A DNA stretch of 7,022 nt from Deltaproteobacteria bacterium. GTDB lineage: Bacteria > Desulfobacterota > Binatia > UBA9968 > CAXXLF01. Shown piece by piece: positions 1-6,222 of the stretch. The notes beneath the pieces were generated by a model. It did no database searches, was not told where the DNA came from, and saw only the letters and a list, made by a program, of their open reading frames with translations. Location of the stretch: the NCBI GenBank assembly GCA_022571535.1, contig JACZXR010000114.1, positions 1 to 7,022 on the forward strand. The letters run 5' to 3'. Numbering within the stretch: the stretch's first letter is position 1; the number at the start of each line of letters is the position of its first letter. Position numbers and translations under genes: made by a program.

Positions 1-904
1 GATCGTACCGCTTTTTGAACAAAACTTGCTCGAACGCCTCCTCCATCCGAAATCGTAACTTTGGGAACAAGAATCCTACTAGAATAAGGAGGATCAGAGA
101 AATGAGGGAGAAAGTGGGGCTGACTTTGCCAAAGAAAACTACTTGCGCCCAGATTATCACGATATAGCATGGAACCAAAAGAACCCCTAGGAGGAAAGCA
201 TAAATAAGACTTTTCTTAACGATGAACTCTATATCCATCAGTTGATAGGTGAAAATGGCATAGGCGAAAATTGCGATATAAAATGCTATTAAAATGTTAC
301 CGAACGGAGGAACAGGGATATCGTACCAAAGCAAATAATTTGTACCGCCTCCGAGGAACGCAAGGGCTATAGTAATTAACAGCATTCTCAAATGATTGCG
401 TCGTCGGCCGATTGAGGTCTTGTGGGCCTGATACAGCTCCGAAACAGATTTACAGGCAAAAAAGACAAACATAAGAAAATGAAGATGAAATCCAACCCCT
501 GGGTTAGGCCAGTACGGAAAATTTAGCTTTGGTGAGATACCCGACACCAAAATGCTTGTAGGACTTAAGAAGAACAAAGAAACGCTTAATAGATAACCCA
601 GCATGATAAGGCGAACTTTAGGCTTGGTTGAGATACCGATAAGCTGGATAACATGATGATATGCTGTCACCGGAATGAAAACAGCCCCGGCCACTAGGAT
701 TTTGGTCCAAAAGAGGGCGTTGGCTTCTGTTGAAGATACAAGCCAAAAAAAATATCCACAGCTCCAGATGAAAAGGCTAAGGCAAAAAAGAGCGTAGGTG
801 ATGTATCTTCGATCAGCGGGGTTTCGGGTGAGGACAAACAGGCCGAGAATAATTGCTAGAATCCCGTTAATAAGGCCGCTAGCAGGATAGTAATAAATCA
901 ACAT
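1..904 (-). CDS. 7TM-type membrane sensor, probable histidine kinase, N-terminal part only (cut by window edge)
   Basis: The 301 visible residues are almost entirely membrane-embedded. Hydrophobic segments lie at about residues 10-26, 34-57, 63-89, 97-119, 135-158, 172-194 and 200-221 (seven helices), then two more at about 232-259 and 264-284. After helix 7 comes YQLMDIEFIVKKSLIYAFL, which resembles the conserved 'RLLDIRVVIRRGLVYALL' stretch of the histidine-kinase 7TM N-terminal family. The visible part ends in FEQVLFKKRYD, the juncture that in this family leads into a cytoplasmic GAF and/or HisKA-HATPase region. The kinase domain itself lies outside the window, so the output (kinase, GGDEF or other) is inferred. 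The ATG is fixed by an in-frame TGA directly before it. It starts 5 bases after the stop of the upstream hydrolase-methyltransferase gene with no clear ribosome-binding site, suggesting translational coupling. There is no sizeable periplasmic loop domain, so a ligand would probably be sensed in or at the membrane. Confidence 0.75.
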   Translation of the reverse strand, partial: MLIYYYPASGLINGILAIILGLFVLTRNPADRRYITYALFCLSLFIWSCGYFFWLVSSTEANALFWTKILVAGAVFIPVTAYHHVIQLIGISTKPKVRLIMLGYLLSVSLFFLSPTSILVSGISPKLNFPYWPNPGVGFHLHFLMFVFFACKSVSELYQAHKTSIGRRRNHLRMLLITIALAFLGGGTNYLLWYDIPVPPFGNILIAFYIAIFAYAIFTYQLMDIEFIVKKSLIYAFLLGVLLVPCYIVIIWAQVVFFGKVSPTFSLISLILLILVGFLFPKLRFRMEEAFEQVLFKKRYD

Positions 905-909
905 TCAAG

Positions 910-2658
910 CTACGGACAAGGCCCAACAGCCACTGCAACATTGGCTTGGTCACCGAAGGATCTAAAGATTTGGATGTTCCTAGCTCCTGCCTCCAACAGG
1001 AGATCAGACAGGTCATCCTGGGAGAAAAACTGATAGCATCCCTCCGATTCCTTGTTTTTGATCATTCCAGCATTGTTAAGGACTATGCGAGCCTGTTCCA
1101 ATTCTTCTGCGGTTCGACTCACCTCAATAAAGTTCCGATAGATTTGGGAAAGATCGGCAAACGGCTTTAAGCTCGTCACCACTAGTTTCCCCCCAACCTT
1201 AAGTGTGCGAAGAAGCTCTTTCAGGACACACAGAGGGTCATCGAGATAGGACAGGACAAAATTACAACAGATTTTATCAAAACAATGCTCCTTAAATGGA
1301 AGACCATGATTCAGGTCTGAAATGTAGTAAGAATAATTTAGGAAGTTTGAGCTGCTCGGCAGCAATCCCATCCTCCCTTTGAATTCCTTCTGTATCTCCG
1401 TGTGAGTAGATTTCGCTTTTTGGATTGCCTCGTCTACGAAGTCCACCCCTACGTATCGAGCAGAAGGTCTCCGGAGCGAAACCGCCTTGCCTTGCATTAA
1501 ATGGTAAAGCTGACGGACAAGAACAAACGTACCAAAATGACCGATCCCACAGCCTGCATCCAGGATCATTTCTCCCTTCCTGGAGTCACCCAAGTGACGA
1601 TTTAAAAACTCCAATAAATTCCAATAATCCTGAAGGTTGACAATGTAACTGTATTTTTCCAGGTACATCTTCCAGAACTTTCTTTCTTCTTCGCGATTTA
1701 GCCTTTTAGCAGACCTCAGCCTTTCCTTCTCCTCACGCAACCGCATAATAAGGTGCTGAGATTCAGGGGCCCGGACTGTGCCCCATTTAGGTTCTAATCC
1801 ACTCAGGTATTTTTCCGTAGAGGCAACGACCCTCTGGCATGCATAATCTGCTGATGTGGGGTTTTCGTAAAGCTCATGCATGGCATTAGGGAGCACGTAG
1901 AACTCCTTCTGCTGCGTCGGAATACGATCGAAAACCATCCGAACTTCATCAGGTGAAACCCATGGGTCTTTATCCGCCACCAAAAAAACGGTTGGGATGT
2001 ATAATTTCGCCGCATCCTGTAATGACGTGTGCAACGTATGGAAATTTCCATCGATCGCATCTTTTAAGAAATGATCGGCATTCACTTGAAAGCCCAAGAT
2101 ATCCCTTAAACCAAGTGAGACACCGCTCAACGCTTCTTTAACCCCATCCTCGCGATAGATGGCCTGCAGGGTACCTTGCAGGTTAACAACACCGAGAATA
2201 CTGATTAAAAGTTCAATCCGCTTGTCCTCTGCAGCTTCTTTTAAAGCAACCCTTACACCCAAACTCGAACTCACCAGCGTAAGGAGGGACGCCCCAAATT
2301 TATTCTCGACAAAATCAACAGCTGAACGGAGGTCTTCCTTCATCTGACTTAGAGAAGTAAGAAGCATAGTTCCTTCGCTCTCACCAACGTGATTGGTATT
2401 GTCATATCTGATCACTTGGAATCCGTTGATGGCTAGATAATAGGCCAGGATCAGGTTGCTGCTCTTTGTTTTGCCATAGGGCGGGACAATGATGACCATT
2501 CCTTTGGAAGGTGACGAGTTGTTAATACGATCATAATAGCTTGCTATCCGCTTGCCTGATCGGTTTAAAAAAGTTAATGGCTCACTTATGATAGGGATTC
2601 CCGTTACCGGGCTCCGCAATAATTCCCTGAGGTTGTTATGAGCAAAAAGACCGTTCAC
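910..2658 (-). CDS. LuxD-like acyl-transferase/thioesterase fused to a SAM-dependent methyltransferase
   Basis: This is a 582-residue two-domain cytoplasmic protein with no signal peptide. Residues ~1-290 form an alpha/beta hydrolase resembling LuxD, the acyl-ACP thioesterase/acyltransferase that supplies myristate for bioluminescence. VIRYDNTNHVGESEG (82-96) matches LuxD 'VIRYDSLHHVG.SSG', and LGVVNLQGTL (155-164) matches 'VGVVNLRDTL'. The triad maps to Ser132 in the SSSLG elbow (130-134), Asp231 in ADKDPWVSPDEV and His261 in LPNAMHEL. Residues ~300-335 are a charged, probably helical linker. Residues ~340-580 are a class I methyltransferase: motif I ILDAGCGIGHFG (365-376), the ribose-binding acid in YVGVDFVDEAI (Asp406), DLNHGLPF...FDKICCNFVLSYL (448-471), and LKELLRTLKVGGKLVVTSLKP (479-499). 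The start is GTG; an in-frame TAA three codons upstream excludes an earlier start. The ribosome-binding site is weak. The substrate is unknown; sequential release or transfer and methylation of an acyl chain is an inference. Without LuxC/LuxE in view, a luciferase role is unsupported. Confidence 0.85.
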   Translation of the reverse strand: MNGLFAHNNLRELLRSPVTGIPIISEPLTFLNRSGKRIASYYDRINNSSPSKGMVIIVPPYGKTKSSNLILAYYLAINGFQVIRYDNTNHVGESEGTMLLTSLSQMKEDLRSAVDFVENKFGASLLTLVSSSLGVRVALKEAAEDKRIELLISILGVVNLQGTLQAIYREDGVKEALSGVSLGLRDILGFQVNADHFLKDAIDGNFHTLHTSLQDAAKLYIPTVFLVADKDPWVSPDEVRMVFDRIPTQQKEFYVLPNAMHELYENPTSADYACQRVVASTEKYLSGLEPKWGTVRAPESQHLIMRLREEKERLRSAKRLNREEERKFWKMYLEKYSYIVNLQDYWNLLEFLNRHLGDSRKGEMILDAGCGIGHFGTFVLVRQLYHLMQGKAVSLRRPSARYVGVDFVDEAIQKAKSTHTEIQKEFKGRMGLLPSSSNFLNYSYYISDLNHGLPFKEHCFDKICCNFVLSYLDDPLCVLKELLRTLKVGGKLVVTSLKPFADLSQIYRNFIEVSRTAEELEQARIVLNNAGMIKNKESEGCYQFFSQDDLSDLLLEAGARNIQIFRSFGDQANVAVAVGPCP

Positions 2659-2724
2659 TGTTGTTTACCAAACGCTTTCTCGGGATGACTATGGGTGACC
2701 GAGGTTGGAAAAAGTGAGGGTGAT

Positions 2725-2922
2725 TTACGTCCAATGCGATATTTTATTTTTGATATTCGAATTTTTCATCAGCCAAGCCTCGATCATCTTTCTTTTAAAC
2801 CGCCATTGATTGCCCACCTTGAATGCTGGCAGTTTCCTTTGGGCTACCAAACGGTAGACGGTAAATTTGTCAATTTTCAGGTATTGGGCGACCTGGTCCA
2901 CAGTTAATAGAGCATCTTGCAT
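2725..2922 (-). CDS. Small excisionase/AlpA-type helix-turn-helix DNA-binding protein
   Basis: This 65-residue protein is nearly all one HTH_17/excisionase-like (MerR-related) domain. LLTVDQVAQYLKIDKFTVYR (residues 5-24) forms the helix-turn-helix, and LPAFKVGNQWRFKRKMIEAWL supplies the conserved wing ending in the family's typical 'W.F....I..WL' pattern. A basic tail of about 12 residues follows. The ATG is preceded by a good purine-rich ribosome-binding site (AAGGAAGGGG, 3 bases before the start). It is the first gene of the leftward cluster, 66 bases ahead of the hydrolase-methyltransferase gene with no terminator in between, so co-transcription is likely. Such proteins serve as phage excisionases but also as standalone transcription factors. 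No integrase or att site is visible, so a regulatory role, possibly at the adjacent divergent promoter, is the better guess. The target is not known. Confidence 0.8.
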   Translation of the reverse strand: MQDALLTVDQVAQYLKIDKFTVYRLVAQRKLPAFKVGNQWRFKRKMIEAWLMKNSNIKNKISHWT

Positions 2923-2945
2923 TGTCCCCTTCCTTATGTCATTCT

Positions 2946-2973
2946 TTGACTTCTTTTGGCATCTCTATACAAT
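2946..2973 (+). promoter_or_regulatory. Candidate sigma70-like promoter for the FadL-family gene
   Basis: The -35 TTGACT (2946-2951) and -10 TACAAT (2968-2973), each five of six consensus bases, are separated by 16 bases. They lie about 40 bases before the FadL-type ATG. An alternative in the same stretch is TTGGCA at 2956-2961 with TATATA or TATACT near 2979-2986. The choice between them cannot be made by eye. Confidence 0.45.
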
Positions 2974-2985
2974 AGATGTATATAC
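2964..2985. promoter_or_regulatory. Candidate operator: two adjacent small palindromes in the divergent promoter
   Basis: TCTAT-ACA-ATAGA (2964-2976) is a perfect 5-3-5 inverted repeat covering both candidate -10 elements. Two bases later GTATATAC (2978-2985) is a perfect 8-base palindrome. TATAC (2966-2970) and GTATA (2978-2982) also pair. Binding of a dimeric regulator here could switch both transcription directions. AT-rich promoter DNA produces short palindromes easily, so this is only a candidate. Confidence 0.3.
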
Positions 2986-2992
2986 TAGTCAA
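2964..2992 (-). promoter_or_regulatory. Candidate sigma70-like promoter for the HTH / hydrolase-methyltransferase / sensor operon
   Basis: Read on the minus strand, the -35 is TTGACT (2992-2987, five of six consensus bases), followed by a 17-base spacer and the -10 TATAGA (2969-2964, four of six). The spacing is ideal, and the HTH gene starts about 40 bases downstream. The -10 overlaps that of the plus-strand candidate, so the two could not be occupied together. Confidence 0.5.
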
Positions 2993-3012
2993 GGGTTAAA
3001 AAGAACAGGTAA

Positions 3013-4371
3013 ATGCGTTTAATTCTTGGGGTAAAAACAGCTGGTTTTTCTATATTTTTCCTGTTTTGGAGCCCTAATGGGATCTTCGCAGGCGGGTATG
3101 CCATCCCCCACCAAACTGCAAAAGCAGTAAGTCTGTCGAATGCCGTTACCGCTGGAGTCAATGACCCTTCGGCCGTGTACGTCAATCCAGCGGCGCTCAC
3201 CGAAGTCGATGGGAACCAGGTCCTGGGGGGAATAACTTACATTAATACTGTAAGCAGCGTGAGTAATAGTGGCCGCAGGTCGGTCAATAAACACGATGAC
3301 AGTTTTCTCCCAACCTTTTTTGCTAACTACCACATTCCAAAGACCGATCTTACGTTCGGGATTGGGCTTTACAGCCCATTTGGACTGGCAACAACCTACG
3401 CTGAAGACGGCTTCACGCGATTTGGCGCTGTCCGTTCCGAGCTGAAGACAATTTACGTGACTAACGCCATGGCCTGGCGCGTCAACCCTTATCTCTCCTT
3501 TGGAGGGGGACTAAGCTTCATCCACTCATCAGCCTTGTTCTCTCGCGCTATTTTTCTGGGCGCCGCTGGTGAAGGCAGAATTCGCCTCACAGGCACTGAC
3601 AACGGATTTACCTTTAATCTAGGAGTCCTTTTTAAACCTCACAAAGATGTCAAGATCGGATTAACATACAGGGGCGGGGAGATCCTAAATTTCGATACTG
3701 CAAAGGCAAAGATCGCTGACTTTACAGGTGCTGTAACCACAGTCAAATCGAAGGGGACCCAGCTGCCTTTACCTCCGGTTATCAGCCTTGGCATTAATTG
3801 GCAACCCACTCCTGCCTGGGCTCTAGAGTTCGTTTATGATTATACTCGATGGAGCGAGTTCCCACACCTTAAGGCTCGTTTTGATCAATCCGTCCTCCTA
3901 GCCCCCGGTTTGCCATTCTCCGGTCTCTTTATCCAGGAGCTATGGAAAAACACGAGCACACTACGCCTTGGGAGTTCCTACCAGCTAGACGATGCCTTCG
4001 AGCTGAGAGCCGGCATCGCAGTCGACGAGACCCCAATACCAGGCAATACCCTAGGCCCATCCATCCCAGGGGCAGATATCCTGACTCTCAACGGGGGTTT
4101 TGGTTACGCCTGGAAGGGTTTTACCCTGGACGTGGGTTACATGGCAGTATTTTACAAAAATCGGCGAGTTCTCAATAACGTCCTGGAAGCAGACACCCCC
4201 TTGAACCCGTTTACTCCAGGCCGCGATAAATACGAGACCTTTAATAACTTTGTCGCCCTTAATATCCATATCGTTTTTAAGAACCGCCTCTCTCGGCCGG
4301 ATTCCCTTACCCTTTCTTTTGCGCTTTCTCGATCTTGGCCCACGTGTCACGTAACGGCACCGCCCGATTGA
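3013..4371 (+). CDS. OmpP1/FadL/TodX-family outer-membrane transporter, with a probable 3'-end frameshift
   Basis: This 452-residue protein is predicted to form an outer-membrane beta-barrel for passive uptake of long-chain fatty acids or other hydrophobic compounds. A signal peptide (hydrophobic core ~10-19, likely cleavage after FA26) leads into mature GGYAIPHQTAKAVSLSNA, the family's N-terminal plug segment, followed by DPSAVYVNPAAL with the hallmark NPA at 58-60. Barrel strands with alternating hydrophobic residues follow, including YGPFG-like LYSPFGLATTY, FVYDYTRWSEF and the conserved late region AGIAVDETPIPG...GADILTLNGGFGYAW. The natural end looks like NFVALNIHIVF (Phe422), a typical OMP terminal strand. 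The remaining 30 residues look unrelated and run antisense into glnS. One extra T in the T5 run at 4274-4278 would place a TAA right after Phe422. A weak ribosome-binding site (AGGT) sits close to the ATG. It is divergent from the left operon and convergent with glnS. The exact substrate is unknown. Confidence 0.88.
   Translation: MRLILGVKTAGFSIFFLFWSPNGIFAGGYAIPHQTAKAVSLSNAVTAGVNDPSAVYVNPAALTEVDGNQVLGGITYINTVSSVSNSGRRSVNKHDDSFLPTFFANYHIPKTDLTFGIGLYSPFGLATTYAEDGFTRFGAVRSELKTIYVTNAMAWRVNPYLSFGGGLSFIHSSALFSRAIFLGAAGEGRIRLTGTDNGFTFNLGVLFKPHKDVKIGLTYRGGEILNFDTAKAKIADFTGAVTTVKSKGTQLPLPPVISLGINWQPTPAWALEFVYDYTRWSEFPHLKARFDQSVLLAPGLPFSGLFIQELWKNTSTLRLGSSYQLDDAFELRAGIAVDETPIPGNTLGPSIPGADILTLNGGFGYAWKGFTLDVGYMAVFYKNRRVLNNVLEADTPLNPFTPGRDKYETFNNFVALNIHIVFKNRLSRPDSLTLSFALSRSWPTCHVTAPPD
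4279..4371 (+). other. Probable spurious C-terminal extension of the FadL-family protein after a one-base deletion
   Basis: Codons 423-452 follow the Phe that would normally be the last residue of the barrel. The tail is rich in Ser, Arg and Pro, has no beta-strand alternation and overlaps the 3' end of glnS by 65 bases (4307-4371). The preceding bases read ATC GTT TTT AAG; with six rather than five Ts they would read ATC GTT TTT TAA. Either a homopolymer sequencing error or a genuine deletion explains this. With the stop restored, the two convergent genes would be separated by about 26 bases. Confidence 0.6.
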
Positions 4372-5995
4372 ATGTTAGTGTTCTATCGGAAGAATCAACG
4401 GAGAAATATCCCAGTCTCTCGAACTGATAATGGCTTTCCGGTACTGCACCGGCCAGACTGGGTTCAACACGGCACGATGTCAATATCTCCAGCGAGTTCT
4501 CATTCAAATTACTCTTCCAGTCAGCACCTTCCTCAACATCGTCTGGGTCTGGCTTTACGAAGAGGTGATTGTACAAGCGCACTTCGGCTTCAAGGGAGTG
4601 GGCAGCCGAAACCCAGTGAATTGTTCCCTTGACCCTGCGCCCGCCCTGGGCTGAACCGCTTTTGGTATCGGGATCAAAGGTACAATGAAGCTCGGTCACC
4701 TCGCCGGTCACAGGTTCCTTAACGACACCAACACACTTGATAATGTATGCGTATCGCAGCCGTACCTCACGGCCCGGGGCCAGACGGAAAAATTGCTTCG
4801 GTGGATCCTCACGAAAATCCTCTTGTTCTACGTACAGCACGCGTGAGAACGGAACCTTCCGTGTCCCCATACTGGGATCCTCCGGATTGTTCACGGCCTC
4901 CACTTCTTCCACCCGGTCTTCCGGATAGTTATCGATGACTACTCGAAGTGGACGCAACACCGCCATCACGCGCGGAGCGCATCGATTCAATTCTTCACGC
5001 AAACAGTGCTCGAGAAGTGCAATATCAACGGTACTATTCTTCTTGGCAACTCCAATGCGTTCACAAAAGTTTCGGATGGACTCAGGTGTGTAACCACGTC
5101 GGCGCAAGCCTGCTAAGGTCGGCATCCTCGGATCGTCCCATCCAGTGACATGCCCCTGTTCTACCAATTCCAGCAGCCTTCGCTTGCTCATTAAGGTGTA
5201 GCTTAGATTGAGACGTGCAAACTCTATCTGCCTCGGATGATAGACCTTCAATTGGTCCAGGAACCAGTCATATAAGGGGCGATGATCTTCGAACTCCAAC
5301 GTGCAAACTGAATGAGTGATCCCTTCGATGGAATCCGATTGGCCATGGGCAAAGTCGTATGTCGGATAGATGCACCACTTGTCTCCTGTCCGGTGATGAG
5401 TTGCGTATAGAATGCGATACATGACCGGATCTCGCATATTCAAGTTCGAAGATGCCATATCAATTTTCGCTCGTAGCGTGCGGGAGCCTTCTTGGAATTC
5501 GCCCGCCCGCATTCGCTCATACAAGCCCATGTTCTCTTCGACCGAGCGCGTGCGAAACGGACTGTCTTTGCCTGGCTCGGTCAAGGTGCCGCGGTATTCT
5601 CGCATTTGCCCTGCACTCAAGTCGCAGATGTACGCCTTGCCGTCTTTGATCAACCGTACAGCGAACTGATAGAGTTGCTCAAAGTAGTCTGATGCGTAGT
5701 ACTCTCGATCACCCCAATCGAATCCGAGCCATCGAATGGCAGATTTAATCGATTCCACATATTCAACGTCTTCCCTGCCTGGATTGGTATCATCGAATCG
5801 CAAATTGCAAAGCCCGCCGAATTCCGCCGCGAGACCGAAATTGAGGCAGATGGATTTAGCATGCCCAATATGCAGATGGCCATTCGGTTCTGGTGGAAAC
5901 CGCGTAAGAACACGACCATGGTTTTTGTTTGCCTCCAAGTCCTCCAGAACGATATTTCGAATAAAATTGGAGGAAGGAGAATCGGCTTTAAGCAA
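4307..5995 (-). CDS. glnS: Glutaminyl-tRNA synthetase (GlnRS)
   Basis: This cytoplasmic class Ib enzyme attaches glutamine to tRNA(Gln) using ATP. The 562-residue length is normal for the bacterial family. The catalytic Rossmann fold carries PPEPNGHLHIGHAKS (34-48, HIGH at 42-45), the RFDDTNP amino-acid-site loop (66-72), PTYDFAHGQSDSIEGITHS (211-229) followed by CTLEFEDHRPLYDW, and the KMSKS-equivalent LMSKRR (268-273). Residues from about 340 onward form the two anticodon-binding beta-barrels, ending in the characteristic VPLRDTWAKIEKA. All expected signatures are present. The start is TTG: an in-frame TGA lies four codons upstream and no other start codon occurs between, while a good ribosome-binding site precedes the TTG at 10 bases. 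Its presence implies direct glutaminylation rather than the Glu-tRNA(Gln) amidation route. It is divergent from gltX and convergent with the FadL-type gene. Confidence 0.98.
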   Translation of the reverse strand: MLKADSPSSNFIRNIVLEDLEANKNHGRVLTRFPPEPNGHLHIGHAKSICLNFGLAAEFGGLCNLRFDDTNPGREDVEYVESIKSAIRWLGFDWGDREYYASDYFEQLYQFAVRLIKDGKAYICDLSAGQMREYRGTLTEPGKDSPFRTRSVEENMGLYERMRAGEFQEGSRTLRAKIDMASSNLNMRDPVMYRILYATHHRTGDKWCIYPTYDFAHGQSDSIEGITHSVCTLEFEDHRPLYDWFLDQLKVYHPRQIEFARLNLSYTLMSKRRLLELVEQGHVTGWDDPRMPTLAGLRRRGYTPESIRNFCERIGVAKKNSTVDIALLEHCLREELNRCAPRVMAVLRPLRVVIDNYPEDRVEEVEAVNNPEDPSMGTRKVPFSRVLYVEQEDFREDPPKQFFRLAPGREVRLRYAYIIKCVGVVKEPVTGEVTELHCTFDPDTKSGSAQGGRRVKGTIHWVSAAHSLEAEVRLYNHLFVKPDPDDVEEGADWKSNLNENSLEILTSCRVEPSLAGAVPESHYQFERLGYFSVDSSDRTLTFNRAVPLRDTWAKIEKAQKKG

Positions 5996-6005
5996 ATTTA
6001 TAGGG

Positions 6006-6013
6006 CCTCACCT
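6006..6013 (-). promoter_or_regulatory. Ribosome-binding site that fixes the glnS TTG start
   Basis: On the minus strand AGGTGAGG (6013-6006) ends 10 bases before the TTG at 5995. It overlaps an in-frame TGA (6010-6008), so translation cannot begin further upstream in this frame. This supports the rare TTG codon as the true start. Confidence 0.65.
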
Positions 6014-6054
6014 GTTTTTTACTCTTGTTGTGATTTCATCGCTTTTTCTCGGTG

Positions 6055-6060
6055 ATTATA
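6055..6060 (-). promoter_or_regulatory. Candidate -10 element of the glnS promoter
   Basis: On the minus strand there is a perfect TATAAT (6060-6055), giving a predicted 5' leader of about 50 bases before the TTG. A -35 about 17 bases further upstream is poor (GGAACA, sharing only its last three bases with the consensus), so the promoter may need an activator or be moderate in strength. Confidence 0.5.
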
Positions 6061-6144
6061 GGGAAGGACAACCAGCTTGTTCCTATTATGAACCTAACAT
6101 ATTATCAGGTCTAGCGCTTTTTTCTGACCAGGGAACACGTGAGG

Positions 6145-6222
6145 CAGTGTGCTTTCACTGGGGGAGCGACAAAGCACCATGAAACCTGCTGGATTCGGCC
6201 AGGATAAATCCAATGTGCATTG
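6145..6222 (+). repeat. Cluster of inverted repeats, possibly a structured gltX leader
   Basis: Four small inverted repeats are packed together. CAGTG/CACTG is at 6145-6149 and 6156-6160. GTGCTTT/AAAGCAC is at 6149-6155 and 6171-6177 (7-bp perfect stem, 15-base loop). TGGATT/AATCCA is at 6190-6195 and 6207-6212. CAATG/CATTG is at 6211-6215 and 6218-6222. The first two share bases and would be mutually exclusive hairpins. None is followed by a T-run, so none looks like an intrinsic terminator. Function is unknown; they may be chance. Confidence 0.3.

Noticed and set aside
910..2658. A bioluminescence (lux) operon, based on the LuxD-like domain
   Set aside because: No luciferase, LuxC or LuxE is visible, and the fused methyltransferase and neighbouring sensor point to a different role.
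2659..2724. A terminator or second promoter between the HTH gene and the hydrolase-methyltransferase gene
   Set aside because: No stable hairpin with a T-run and no paired -35/-10 at proper spacing were found, so co-transcription is the simpler reading.
3019..3333. 104-residue minus-strand open frame antisense to the FadL-type gene
   Set aside because: It lies entirely inside a clear signal-peptide plus barrel coding region and has no domain or ribosome-binding site.
4282..4306. A bidirectional intrinsic terminator between the convergent FadL-type gene and glnS
   Set aside because: No GC-rich stem followed by a T-run is found in either direction.
4051..4350. 99-residue minus-strand open frame covering the FadL/glnS junction
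   Set aside because: It is antisense to the barrel's last strands and out of frame with glnS; its basic Arg/Lys-rich sequence is what antisense reading produces here.
5736..6182. 148-residue plus-strand open frame spanning the 5' end of glnS and its spacer
   Set aside because: It is mostly antisense to the highly conserved GlnRS catalytic region, shows no recognisable domain, and contains low-complexity, mixed-character sequence typical of an antisense shadow.
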